Positions 52,818 through 61,402 of a stretch of DNA of 64,000 nucleotides are shown piece by piece. The notes under the pieces were generated by a model. It saw only the letters and a program-made list of their open reading frames with translations. It was not told where the DNA came from and searched no databases. The translations under genes were made by a program, and so were the position numbers. The stretch covers positions 152,512 through 216,511 of the forward strand of contig UCCS01000008.1 of assembly GCA_900470965.1 (NCBI GenBank), read 5' to 3'. Position 1 is the stretch's first letter; every line of letters begins with the position of its first letter. This DNA is from Hyphomicrobiales bacterium. GTDB taxonomy: Bacteria > Pseudomonadota > Alphaproteobacteria > Rhizobiales > Rhizobiaceae.

Positions 52818-54206
52818 ATGAACTGGCTCATACGGTGGAATGCCCGCTCCCTCGCTTCCCAATTCTTCATCATGGGAGGGTTTGTTTCCCTTGGCGCAAT
52901 GTTCGTCATAGGGCTCATCGTCACCCATCTCATCGAGGATGCCGTCATCCACAATTCCGGGGCTGCAACAGCGCTCTATGTCGATAGCGTCGTCGCACCC
53001 TTGCTTCCCGACATGCAGACGGAATCGCTGCTCGACGAGGGAAGCGCCAGGGCGCTCGACGAAACGCTCGGACAGGGCGCGCTTGGCCGCCGTCTCGTGT
53101 CGTTCAAGCTGTGGCGCCGCGATGGCACGATCCTTTACTCCAATGAAAAGGAACTTGTGGGGAAGACATTTCCTGTCAATGACAAGCTCGCCCAGGCATT
53201 TGCGGGCTCGCTGGTCGCACGTTACGAAGTCGCAAGCGACCCCGAAAGCGCCGAGGAGCGCAGTCTCGGCAGGGCGCTCATGGAAATTTACAATCCTGTT
53301 TTGCAGCCTTGGTCGGGCGAGGCTGTGGCCGTGCTTGAATTCTATGAGACGGCCGAAGGGCTGGAAGACAGCCTCGCACGGGCACGGCTCTGGAGTTGGC
53401 TGGCCGTGGCCGGCCTGACCGCAATCTTCTTCCTCGTTCTCTCCATTCTCGTCTTTCGCGGCAGCCATACGATCGAGGTCCAGCGCGAAGCGCTAAAGGC
53501 CAGAGTAGACGAACTCTCCGCACTTCTCGCCGAAAATCGCGGTCTGCAACGCAGGCTTCAATTGTCCTCCCGACGCGCCGCCGCCTTGAACGAAACCTAT
53601 CTGCGCAGCATCGGGGCCGATCTGCATGACGGCCCCGCCCAGCACATCGCCTATGCTTCGCTACGTCTCGACAGCAACCTGCTGGTCGATGCCGCTATCC
53701 AGCCGGAGACGCGCGAGAAGGAACTCGCCTGGATCCGTTCGAGCCTTGCCGAGGCGATGAAGGAGATCCGTGACATCTGCAAGGGGCTGGTCCTGCCGCA
53801 AATCGAGAAGGCTTCGACTACGGAGATCGTGAAACGCGTTGTCGAGGCCCACCAGCAGAAGACCAACACCACCGTCGACACGACAATTGACGAGGACGAT
53901 CGGGAGCTTGCCCCCGCTCTCAAGATTTGTATCTACCGCTTCATTCAAGAGGCACTCAACAATGCCTATCGCCATGGCGGCGGCGTTGAGCAGGCCGTCA
54001 GGGCAACATCACACGGCGGCGGCGTCCGCATCGAAGTCAGTGACCGAGGCGAGGGTTTTGATCCGACGCAGGTGAGGTCGGCGAGCCTCGGCCTTGCGGG
54101 GCTCAAAGAGCGAATCGATAGCCTTGGCGGTGAATTCGACATAAAAACCGGTGAAGGCGGAACGACTGTCATTATGACCTTCGCGCCTATGGAAGTGGAG
54201 GAATAG
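52818..54206 (+). CDS. Sensor histidine kinase (NarL/LuxR-type partner, HisKA_3)
   Basis: A 462-residue membrane sensor. A first membrane helix at about 15-40 and a second at 192-214 flank a 150-residue periplasmic sensor domain. A coiled coil then leads to the HisKA_3 motif DLHDGPAQH (phospho-acceptor His270) and the ATPase domain: FIQEALNNAYRHGG (N box), EVSDRGEGFD (G1) and SLGLAGLKERIDSLGG (G2). The ATG at 52818 is chosen over the upstream frame start at 52740. It is 1 bp from the response-regulator gene. The signal is unknown. Confidence 0.93.
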   Translation: MNWLIRWNARSLASQFFIMGGFVSLGAMFVIGLIVTHLIEDAVIHNSGAATALYVDSVVAPLLPDMQTESLLDEGSARALDETLGQGALGRRLVSFKLWRRDGTILYSNEKELVGKTFPVNDKLAQAFAGSLVARYEVASDPESAEERSLGRALMEIYNPVLQPWSGEAVAVLEFYETAEGLEDSLARARLWSWLAVAGLTAIFFLVLSILVFRGSHTIEVQREALKARVDELSALLAENRGLQRRLQLSSRRAAALNETYLRSIGADLHDGPAQHIAYASLRLDSNLLVDAAIQPETREKELAWIRSSLAEAMKEIRDICKGLVLPQIEKASTTEIVKRVVEAHQQKTNTTVDTTIDEDDRELAPALKICIYRFIQEALNNAYRHGGGVEQAVRATSHGGGVRIEVSDRGEGFDPTQVRSASLGLAGLKERIDSLGGEFDIKTGEGGTTVIMTFAPMEVEE

Positions 54207-54207
54207 A

Positions 54208-54831
54208 ATGACGTCTATCAAAGTCGGCGTCGTAGACGACCATCCCCTTTTTCGCGAGGGGGTGACTCGTAGCCTCTCCGAGGTCAGCGATTTTGTCGTC
54301 GTGGGAGAAGGCGCCAACACATCTGATGCCGCAATGATCGCCGCCGATACCCGTCCGGACGTGCTGCTTCTCGATGTGTCGATGCCCGGGGACGGGCTCT
54401 CGGTGATCGACGAGATCCTCTCCATAAGCCCGGATACCAAAATCCTCATGCTCACGGCCTCAGAGGAAGTCGATACGCTCGTCGAAGCGCTGCAACGCGG
54501 GGCAAAGGGTTACATTCTCAAGGGTGTTGGTTCCCGCGGTCTGGCGGAAGCGATCCGCACTGTTTTCAAGGGAGCCCGCTACGTCTCACCGGCGATGTCA
54601 GCCAAAGTCATGGAATATTCATTGAGCGGGCAGGCATCGGACAGGGACGCGCTTACCCCTCGGGAACGAGAGGTGATGGATCTCGTTGCGCAAGGCCTTT
54701 CAAACAAGCACATCGGCCTTCGTCTCGATCTACAGGAGAAAACGGTAAAGCATCATATGACCCAGATCCTGACAAAGCTCGGCGTCACGAACAGGACGGA
54801 AGCTGCCTTGCGGTGGCGTGAAAAACGCTAG
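54208..54831 (+). CDS. NarL/LuxR-family response regulator
   Basis: A 207-residue regulator: receiver domain about 1-120 (acidic pocket DDHPLF, phospho-acceptor Asp56 in LLLDVSMPG, conserved Lys in YILKGVG) and a C-terminal LuxR helix-turn-helix (about 145-205; LTPREREVMDLVAQGLSNKHI, KTVKHHMTQILTKLGVTNRT). GGAGG precedes the ATG at 54208. It forms a pair with the kinase. Its stop codon shares the CTAG with that of the convergent downstream gene. Confidence 0.95.
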   Translation: MTSIKVGVVDDHPLFREGVTRSLSEVSDFVVVGEGANTSDAAMIAADTRPDVLLLDVSMPGDGLSVIDEILSISPDTKILMLTASEEVDTLVEALQRGAKGYILKGVGSRGLAEAIRTVFKGARYVSPAMSAKVMEYSLSGQASDRDALTPREREVMDLVAQGLSNKHIGLRLDLQEKTVKHHMTQILTKLGVTNRTEAALRWREKR

Positions 54832-55247
54832 CGCAGGAGGCGCGTGAGCCGCGTACTGTCAGCCGATGTCGCCCGCCTGTTGATGATCGTGCGGCCTTTC
54901 GAGTCCTTCATGATGTAACGTCCTGCGCGAAGGGTTTCGGTTATTCCATTCGTATGCCGGACATCGATCGAGCCGTCAGTATCTTCGGTTGCCCGTTCTC
55001 CAGATGTTGAGGGCGCATTGTTCGTGCTGCCGGCTCCGTTCGAGCTGGATCGGCCGTTCCCACCGCTGTTGCCGCTGCCGCCCGAATTACCGTTTCCATT
55101 CCCCCCGCCATTACCGTTTTCGTTCTTCGCGAAGGCTGCCTCGCTGGCGAGCGAGGGAAACGAACCCGCCACATCGACCTTCAACGGCGCAACGGCAAGA
55201 ATACTCGCGCCGCAGCCCTTCAGGAAATTGCGCTTAGACATCGCCAT
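54828..55247 (-). CDS. Tat-like exported Gly/Asn-rich protein
   Basis: A 139-residue protein. The N-terminus MSKRNFLKGCGASILAVAP resembles a twin-arginine signal with Lys in place of the first Arg; a cysteine follows the hydrophobic part. A low-complexity stretch of Gly/Asn/Ser (about 40-75) leads to a C-terminal domain (DGSIDVRHTNGITETLRAGRYIMKDSKGRTIINRR). The C-terminal domain is unrecognised. ATG 55247 gives a reasonable AAGG spacing; 55241 is an alternative. Confidence 0.65.
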   Translation of the reverse strand: MAMSKRNFLKGCGASILAVAPLKVDVAGSFPSLASEAAFAKNENGNGGGNGNGNSGGSGNSGGNGRSSSNGAGSTNNAPSTSGERATEDTDGSIDVRHTNGITETLRAGRYIMKDSKGRTIINRRATSADSTRLTRLLR

Positions 55248-55436
55248 CGTCACTTGCCTTGTCGTTCTTCCCTAGTGTCTGCTCAAAAGCAGGAAGCACG
55301 AGATTGACCGCTTGTTCCGAAATTGCAAGACGGTCGGACATAGGTGCCAGGCGGTCTGGGACTTTGGTCCGGGATCACAAGCAACGGTCGCCCCTCGGGG
55401 ACGCAACCTTCTCACGGCAAGAAAAAATGGCTTCGC

Positions 55437-56018
55437 TCAGATAACGGGGGAAACGCACGGACGTCTTGGCCCGCTGAACGGCTGATAGGTATTGTCCAAG
55501 GCGCGATAGGAATTATAGCGCGCGGCACACCATGATATATGCGGGTTGGGGCTTGTATCGGCCGCCGGTAGTCCGACGGAAAGCTCTCTGTCTTCGATTA
55601 CGCAGGGCTTGCGGGGTCCGCCGTCAAAAGGCTGGTATGAATTGTCAGCCACATTATAGGACCGGTAGCGTTGCTGGCATAGGCTGAGATGATGACTGTC
55701 AGCCATCCATTCCTGCTTAGGCTGCTCAATCGCACCCGCCACGGCTGCATCAGGCGGCGCGATGGCTGCAATGCCGACGAGATTGGCAGGCTTTGAAAGC
55801 GAAGCGTCGTCCGCCATGGCCTGGAGGGGCGGAAGGCGCTCGTAATCTTGTGTTTGGGGATCAACGCGTGTCGGTGTCGTCGTCCAGAGCGGCGCATCGA
55901 GATTGGCGAAATGATGGGGTTCCGGTTCGCGGAACCCATAGGACGCAACTCCGAGACCGCCAACCAGAACGGTCCCCACCACTGCCAGACAGATGGATGG
56001 TGCAGCAAGCGACTTCAT
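55437..56018 (-). CDS. BA14K-family protein with duplicated motif
   Basis: A 193-residue exported protein with an N-terminal membrane/signal segment (about 1-30) and two copies of the BA14K-type pattern Cx3RYxSYxxxDNxYQPFxG...PC (about 113-140 and 163-190). BA14K proteins are Rhizobiales surface or periplasmic lectin-like proteins first described as a Brucella immunoreactive antigen. The duplication is unusual compared with the usual single C-terminal copy. The ATG at 56018 follows GGGAG. Confidence 0.85.
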   Translation of the reverse strand: MKSLAAPSICLAVVGTVLVGGLGVASYGFREPEPHHFANLDAPLWTTTPTRVDPQTQDYERLPPLQAMADDASLSKPANLVGIAAIAPPDAAVAGAIEQPKQEWMADSHHLSLCQQRYRSYNVADNSYQPFDGGPRKPCVIEDRELSVGLPAADTSPNPHISWCAARYNSYRALDNTYQPFSGPRRPCVSPVI

Positions 56019-56237
56019 GACGCGATCTCCCATTCCCGGTACAGATAGAAATTAGGAACGCCGGGCTTCGGTTCCGCGGACAGGTCGAAAATCGCGTCTT
56101 TTGATGCTTATTTTGCTGGTGCAATGGGGAGGACTCTCGGAGATAGGAATTTATTGCCATCGCCCCGATTTTGACGAATAGCTGTTCTATTGGGTGATCC
56201 GATCGATCGCAGCAGATTGCGGGCAGAAAGAGGAAGC

Positions 56238-57530
56238 ATGTCGCAGAGAGCAGGCAGCGCCGACCTCCTCCTTCACGGAGGGCGCGTGCCGCCATGGCTG
56301 GGCAACCGCATGACCACGCTTGGTGCGCTGATTGCCGAGGCTATCGTCCACCACTACGGACGTGACGAGTTTCTGCGCCGGCTTGCCCATCCCTTCTGGT
56401 TCCAGTCCTTCGGCGCAGTCATGGGCATGGATTGGCATTCCTCCGGCATCACGACCAGCGTGCTCGGCGCGCTGAAACGCGGGCTGAAGCCGCTTTCGAA
56501 AGAACTCGGCCTGCATGTCTGCGGTGGACGCGGGGCGCAATCGCGCAAGACGCCGGACGAGCTGATGGCGATCGGCGACCGCACCGGGTTGGACGGCGCC
56601 GGGCTGGCCAAGACAAGCCGCCTGGTCGCCAAGGTGGACAGCGCAGCCGTGCAGGATGGTTTCGATCTCTATCTCCACGGCTTCATCGTCGCCGATGACG
56701 GCCATTGGGTGATCGTCCAGCAAGGCATGAATGGCGACAAACGTCAGGCGCGGCGCTACCACTGGTTCTCGGAAGGATTGGAAAGCTTCGTCAATTCTCC
56801 GCATGCGGCCATCGAAGGCCGCTCGCAAGGCGAGATCATCAATCTGGCCGACCGGCGCGCGGAAAAATCCCGCCACGATCAGCTCGATCTTCTCGCAGCG
56901 TTTGGCCCGGACCGCATTATTCGCGAGGCGGCAGCCCTTGCCCTGGCCGCTGATCCTGCACCCGCGCCGGAGCCAGCCGAACAGCTGATGCTGCCGCATC
57001 TCATCATGCCCGCCCATCACGATGTGCGCGAAAGCGACGTCAATATGCGGCGTCTGCACGGCAACCTTGCCGCAGCTGCCGATCGCGGACCGGTCGATTT
57101 CGAGGATCTTCTTCTCGTGCCCGGCGTCGGCGCCCGCACAGTCAAGGCGCTGGCGCTGGTTGCCGAAGTCGTGCATGGCGCGCCCTGCCGCTTCTCCGAT
57201 CCCGCCCGCTTTTCCATCGCTCATGGCGGTAAGGACAGGCACCCCTTCCCCGTGCCGCTCAAGGTCTATGACGAGACGATCAATGTGATGAAATCGGCGG
57301 TCTTGAAAGGAAAGCTCGGCCGTGAGGAGGAACTGCAGGCACTGCGTCGTCTCGACGATCAGTCACGGACGATGGAGCGATACGTCACCGGCCCTGATCT
57401 GAAGGAGATCGTCGCCGGTGAATTCCGGCAATCCTCCGCCTTTAGCGGCCGCAGCGTCTTCGGCTGGGAGCCACCACCGGAGGACATCTCGCTAGAGACT
57501 GCAGGACGGCCTCGAATGAATAAGCGCTGA
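56238..57530 (+). CDS. DUF763 domain-containing protein
   Basis: A 430-residue cytoplasmic protein nearly all DUF763 (SADLLLHGGRVPPWLGNRM at the start; FWFQSFGAVMGMDWHSSGIT; RRYHWFSEGLESFVNSPHAAI). The family is widespread in bacteria and archaea and has no firmly assigned reaction. A segment VDFEDLLLVPGVGARTVKALALVAEVVHG looks like a helix-hairpin-helix (GVGARTV), suggesting nucleic-acid contact. The ATG at 56238 has AGAGGAA upstream. It is convergent with the catabolic operon. Confidence 0.88.
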   Translation: MSQRAGSADLLLHGGRVPPWLGNRMTTLGALIAEAIVHHYGRDEFLRRLAHPFWFQSFGAVMGMDWHSSGITTSVLGALKRGLKPLSKELGLHVCGGRGAQSRKTPDELMAIGDRTGLDGAGLAKTSRLVAKVDSAAVQDGFDLYLHGFIVADDGHWVIVQQGMNGDKRQARRYHWFSEGLESFVNSPHAAIEGRSQGEIINLADRRAEKSRHDQLDLLAAFGPDRIIREAAALALAADPAPAPEPAEQLMLPHLIMPAHHDVRESDVNMRRLHGNLAAAADRGPVDFEDLLLVPGVGARTVKALALVAEVVHGAPCRFSDPARFSIAHGGKDRHPFPVPLKVYDETINVMKSAVLKGKLGREEELQALRRLDDQSRTMERYVTGPDLKEIVAGEFRQSSAFSGRSVFGWEPPPEDISLETAGRPRMNKR

Positions 57531-57544
57531 AGCCGGGAAGCGGG

Positions 57545-58291
57545 TCAGCCCCCGGGCAGCGCCACCGGCTCATCAGCGAAGCCGGCAGCATCCAATGCCT
57601 TGCGCACCAGACCGCTCGCCTTTGCCTCTTCCATGAAATCGGTTAGCAAAGCGAGGGCTGCCGGCCTGTCTTTTGCGGTCGCAATCGCAATGCCCGTACG
57701 CTGAAAGCCACCCTCCAGCACACGCGATCCCGGCAATTGCGGCAAGAGCGAACGGAAAGCATCTCGGGAAAGGGCAAGAACATCCGCCCGGCCATCCAGC
57801 AACCTTTCGACGCCTTCGGCAACCGTTTCCACCGGCTCCGGTCGGATCGTCATCAATGAGCGGTCAGCACTTCGGATCGTCGTGGTATTGGTTATGCCGA
57901 CGACACGCACGCTGGCACGGTCGACTTCGGACAGGCTCTCGATACCCGAGGCGGCGCTCACGAGATAGGTGCTCTCGATGAGATAATAGGCCGGACCAAA
58001 GGCCACGCGTTTACGCCGCTCGTCATCGACGGGCATGAAGCTCACATCGATGGCGCCCGCTTCCACAGCATCCGTGCAGGCACCGGAATTGGGGAAACGG
58101 ACGATCTCGACATCCAGGCCGAGCTCTGCTGCGAGCGCCCGGCCGATATCGACCGTTACGCCGCGATAGGTGCCGTTTTCCAAAATGGCGAAGAAGGCCG
58201 AAGCCGCAGGCGCCACGACAATTCCGAGGCGCAACCTGCCGGTCGGTGCAAGTTCACGAAGAGTGTCTGCGGCTTTCATTTCCAAATGCAT
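57545..58291 (-). CDS. Solute-binding-protein family 3-like protein without signal peptide
   Basis: A 248-residue SBP_bac_3 (amino-acid-binding fold) protein: GRLRLGIVVAPAASAFFAIL, YRGVTVDIGRALAAELGLDV and IDVSFMPVDDERRKRVAFGPAYY are family segments. No N-terminal signal or lipobox is visible, which is odd for a transport protein. It is the last gene of the catabolic operon, and no permease or ATPase genes accompany it. It may be a cytoplasmic ligand-binding or enzymatic descendant, or use components elsewhere. Confidence 0.82.
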   Translation of the reverse strand: MHLEMKAADTLRELAPTGRLRLGIVVAPAASAFFAILENGTYRGVTVDIGRALAAELGLDVEIVRFPNSGACTDAVEAGAIDVSFMPVDDERRKRVAFGPAYYLIESTYLVSAASGIESLSEVDRASVRVVGITNTTTIRSADRSLMTIRPEPVETVAEGVERLLDGRADVLALSRDAFRSLLPQLPGSRVLEGGFQRTGIAIATAKDRPAALALLTDFMEEAKASGLVRKALDAAGFADEPVALPGG

Positions 58292-58315
58292 ATCGAGAGT
58301 TCTCTTGAGAGTTGC

Positions 58316-59233
58316 TCAGGCCGGCGTGCCGACACCAAGCAGGGCTTCGTTCTCATTCACCGAGAGGCTTGTCAGGCGATAGAGGATGAAACCCGCCTTT
58401 TCGCAATGGATGCTCGCCAGCGTCTCGCCGAAGACGGTTTTGATCTCTCCCAGCAATTCGCCCACTGCCACGCGATCACCGAGATCCTTCTGCGGATACC
58501 AGAGGCCCGTTACCAGTGCCGTCGGCACCCACATAGTCACGACGTCGAGCGCGGTTATTGGTGCTTCTCCGGGCAGCATGCCGATATGCTGCATGACACG
58601 ACGGACACCATCCGTCATCTGCGTTACGGTCGCCTCGCCCCAAAGGCCGTTGCCACTGGCCTCAGGCAGGATGCTCGGAACGCCGAGCTTGTGGGAGGCA
58701 TCAACCGAATAGCCGGAGCCGCCGGCCGCAACGGCAACCCTGATGCCAAAGGCAGCCGCAAGGGCCTTTGATTTTTCGCAGCCTGACGGGAAGATCGTGA
58801 ACGGCGCCAGGCCTTCGTTCAGGTCACCGCCATGACAATCGATATAGGCATCGGCTTTCGGGAACACCTCGGTCACCAGCCAATGCGCCAGTTGCTCGCT
58901 GGTCGTTCCATCGGGCTTGCCGGGAAACATGCGGTTCAGGTTCTTGCCGTCCTGCGGCATGATATAGATCTTGCGCCTATAGAAGGCCTCGACATTCAGG
59001 ATCGGCAGGACGATGAGCGTGCCCTTGATCTCCTCCGGCTTCGTCTTCATCAGCCGAACGGTTGCCTCGATCGAGCAGAATTCAGAACCATGAACGCCGG
59101 CCGTGACGAGCAGGCACGGCCCCTCTTCCGCCCCTTCGATGATCGCAAAGGGGATTTCGAGCTCCTTTGTTGGGCGGACATGGCCGAATTCCGACCGGGG
59201 CTTTCCGGTGCGCAGGGCAGGCAAGGATGTCAT
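58316..59233 (-). CDS. Succinylglutamate desuccinylase / aspartoacylase family protein
   Basis: A 305-residue M14-like zinc amidase. Zinc-binding GVHGSEF (His and Glu) and IDCHGGD (third ligand) are visible; GEEG-type lid segments such as AGGSGYSVDAS follow. Members deacylate N-acyl amino acids (aspartoacylase, AstE, DoeB). The ATG at 59233 follows AGAGGA; a TTG-type extension is rejected. It lies between the M20 and binding-protein genes in the operon. Confidence 0.88.
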   Translation of the reverse strand: MTSLPALRTGKPRSEFGHVRPTKELEIPFAIIEGAEEGPCLLVTAGVHGSEFCSIEATVRLMKTKPEEIKGTLIVLPILNVEAFYRRKIYIMPQDGKNLNRMFPGKPDGTTSEQLAHWLVTEVFPKADAYIDCHGGDLNEGLAPFTIFPSGCEKSKALAAAFGIRVAVAAGGSGYSVDASHKLGVPSILPEASGNGLWGEATVTQMTDGVRRVMQHIGMLPGEAPITALDVVTMWVPTALVTGLWYPQKDLGDRVAVGELLGEIKTVFGETLASIHCEKAGFILYRLTSLSVNENEALLGVGTPA

Positions 59234-59285
59234 CGAAAAATCCTCTGTCAAAACGTTGTCGGCGTTCGCCTCGTCTTGGCTTCAT

Positions 59286-60659
59286 TCAGGCCGAGGCGGC
59301 AAGCCGCCTTAGCAACATCGTCCAGGCCCGCATGCCCAGCTTGAAATTAGCGAGCCGCAGGAATTCATTCGGGGCATGGTAATCCTCGTCCGCCGTAGAA
59401 AAGGAGAAAAAGATCGAAGGGCTGCCGAGATATTGACGAAAGGCGCTGCCGATCGGGATGGTCGCCCCCATGGCGACGCGCAATGGCTTCGCACCGAGCA
59501 ATTCGCCAAGAACCTCTTCCGAAATCTTCAGCGCGGGCAGGCCCGGATCGACGAAATCGGCCTCGCTGCCCGGCCCGTGACGATGGGTCTCGAGGAGGAA
59601 GCCCTTCGGCAGGCGCTCTTGCAGATGGCAGATAATGGCGGCGATCACGGCATCCGGCTTTTGCCCGGCAACAAGGCGGCACGTGATCTTCACGCTTGCC
59701 GTATTCGGAATGACTGTCTTGGTACCTTTACCTTGGTAGCCGCCAGAGATGCCGTTGAATTCAAGCGTCGGCTCTAGCCATTGGCGGATCAGCAACTCGC
59801 GGCCGTTATCGATCGGATCGCCGCCGGCAACGCCGATCTGCCGATAGTAGGCTGCGCTGTCGAATTTCGATGCCTCTATCGCCATGATGATCTTCGGATC
59901 GGGCGGTGTGGCGCCGTCGAGAAAACCCTCGACGCTGACGCGGCCATCCGGCCCATGCATGGTGGCGAGCAGGCCCGCAAGGGCTGCAATCGGGTTCGGT
60001 GCGCTGCCGCCGTGGCGGCCGGAATGCAGGTCTTTCATAGCACCGATGATCGTGACATCGAGGGCCACCAGCCCGCGGCTTGCCACTGTTATCGACGGCT
60101 TGTCCGGGCGCCACATGGCGCCATCGGCCGAAAGCACAAGATCGCAGCAAAGCTTGTCGCGGTATTTTTCTAGCGTCAGCGCAAAATGCGGACTGCCGGA
60201 TTCCTCCTCACCTTCGATCAGCACCTTCAGATTGACCGGCAACCGGCCCTCGACGCGCATGAATGCCTCGGCGACGGTGATCGGGATCAGCAGCGGTCCC
60301 TTGTCGTCGGAGACGCCACGGGCATAGAGCCTGTCATCCCGCTCATCCGGTTCGAAAGGCGGCGTTTTCCACTTTTCGAGCGGATCGGGCGGCTGCACGT
60401 CGTAATGGCCGTAGACGAGATAGGTCGGCAGATCGGGATTGGAGAGGAACTCCCCATAGACGGCCGGATGGCCGCCGGTCTCGAGAATCTCGACGGCAGA
60501 GAAACCTGCCTTGCGCAGGCGATCCGCCACGAACGCCGCGGCCTGACGAATACCATCGGCAAAGGCCGGATCAGTGCTGACGCTTGGAATGCGGCAGAAG
60601 GCCTTGAGATCGTCAAGTGCGGCCGGATAGTTCTCTTCCAGATAGGTCTCGACGCTCAT
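59286..60659 (-). CDS. M20-family metallopeptidase / amidohydrolase
   Basis: A 457-residue zinc hydrolase of the dipeptidase-like M20 group. Metal sites are YGHYDVQPPDP (His, Asp), ARGVSDDKGP (Asp) and EGEEESGSPH (catalytic Glu pair). A dimerisation domain lies at about 200-350. The ATG at 60659 overlaps the SDR stop codon (ATGA). A longer frame to 60884 runs inside the SDR gene and is rejected. It likely cleaves a dipeptide or N-acyl amino acid produced in this operon. Confidence 0.93.
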   Translation of the reverse strand: MSVETYLEENYPAALDDLKAFCRIPSVSTDPAFADGIRQAAAFVADRLRKAGFSAVEILETGGHPAVYGEFLSNPDLPTYLVYGHYDVQPPDPLEKWKTPPFEPDERDDRLYARGVSDDKGPLLIPITVAEAFMRVEGRLPVNLKVLIEGEEESGSPHFALTLEKYRDKLCCDLVLSADGAMWRPDKPSITVASRGLVALDVTIIGAMKDLHSGRHGGSAPNPIAALAGLLATMHGPDGRVSVEGFLDGATPPDPKIIMAIEASKFDSAAYYRQIGVAGGDPIDNGRELLIRQWLEPTLEFNGISGGYQGKGTKTVIPNTASVKITCRLVAGQKPDAVIAAIICHLQERLPKGFLLETHRHGPGSEADFVDPGLPALKISEEVLGELLGAKPLRVAMGATIPIGSAFRQYLGSPSIFFSFSTADEDYHAPNEFLRLANFKLGMRAWTMLLRRLAASA

Positions 60660-61402
60660 CTGCCGCCGTCCACACTGATGACCTGACCGGATATCCAGCC
60701 GGCATAATCGGAGGCGAAGAACATCACCATCGCCGCGATATCTTCCGGCAGACCTAGGCGCTTCAGCGCGATATTCTGCAGAAGCCGAGCCTGGCCTTCC
60801 TCGCCCATTGCATCCCATTGACGCTCGGTGGTCGGGTTGGACCGCACGAAGCCGGGGGCCACATTGTTGACGGTGATGCCCCAAGGGCCGAGTTCATGGG
60901 CGAGTTGACGCGTCAGGCCGATCTGACCGGCCTTGGCGCTGGCATAGGCCTGGATGCCCGTCAGCGAAATGCCGAGGCCCGCGCCGCTCGAAATGTTGAT
61001 GATGCGGCCGGCCTTGCGGCTTTTCATGGTTGGCGCCACCGCCTGCGCCATGAAGAAGGCGCCCGAAAGATTGACATCGAAGATCGTCTGCCAGTCACTT
61101 TCGGAAATCTCCTCGATCGGCCGTCCGACCTGGCCACGCACGCCGCCGGCATTATTGACGAGGATATCGACCTCGCCGAAGGTCGGCACCAGCGCCTGCA
61201 CGTCGGTGCGGTTGCCGACGTCGAGCACATGCACCGTGGTCTTTTCACCGCAGAGTTTTACGGTTTCCTCCAGTCCCGCCGCATTGACATCGCAGGCGTG
61301 AACCCGCGCGCCGCGGTCGGCAAAACCCTGCGCGATCGTCCGGCCGAAACCGTGGGCAGCACCGGTGACGACGACCACCTTTCCATCAAAGGAGATATTC
61401 AT
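60656..61402 (-). CDS. Short-chain dehydrogenase/reductase
   Basis: A 248-residue SDR with the cofactor motif TGAAHGFGRTIAQG, NNAGG and the catalytic YASAK (Tyr and Lys), followed by PG and a typical C-terminal region (SGQVISVDGG). It oxidises or reduces a hydroxyl or carbonyl group with NAD(P). Start and stop overlap both neighbours (ATGA), so it is coupled within the operon. Substrate unknown. Confidence 0.94.
   Translation of the reverse strand: MNISFDGKVVVVTGAAHGFGRTIAQGFADRGARVHACDVNAAGLEETVKLCGEKTTVHVLDVGNRTDVQALVPTFGEVDILVNNAGGVRGQVGRPIEEISESDWQTIFDVNLSGAFFMAQAVAPTMKSRKAGRIINISSGAGLGISLTGIQAYASAKAGQIGLTRQLAHELGPWGITVNNVAPGFVRSNPTTERQWDAMGEEGQARLLQNIALKRLGLPEDIAAMVMFFASDYAGWISGQVISVDGGR

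Noticed and set aside
59286..60884. N-terminal extension of the M20 peptidase into the SDR gene
   Set aside because: The extra 75 residues lie within the SDR coding sequence and have no peptidase-like features; the ATG at 60659 fits the ATGA-coupled operon.
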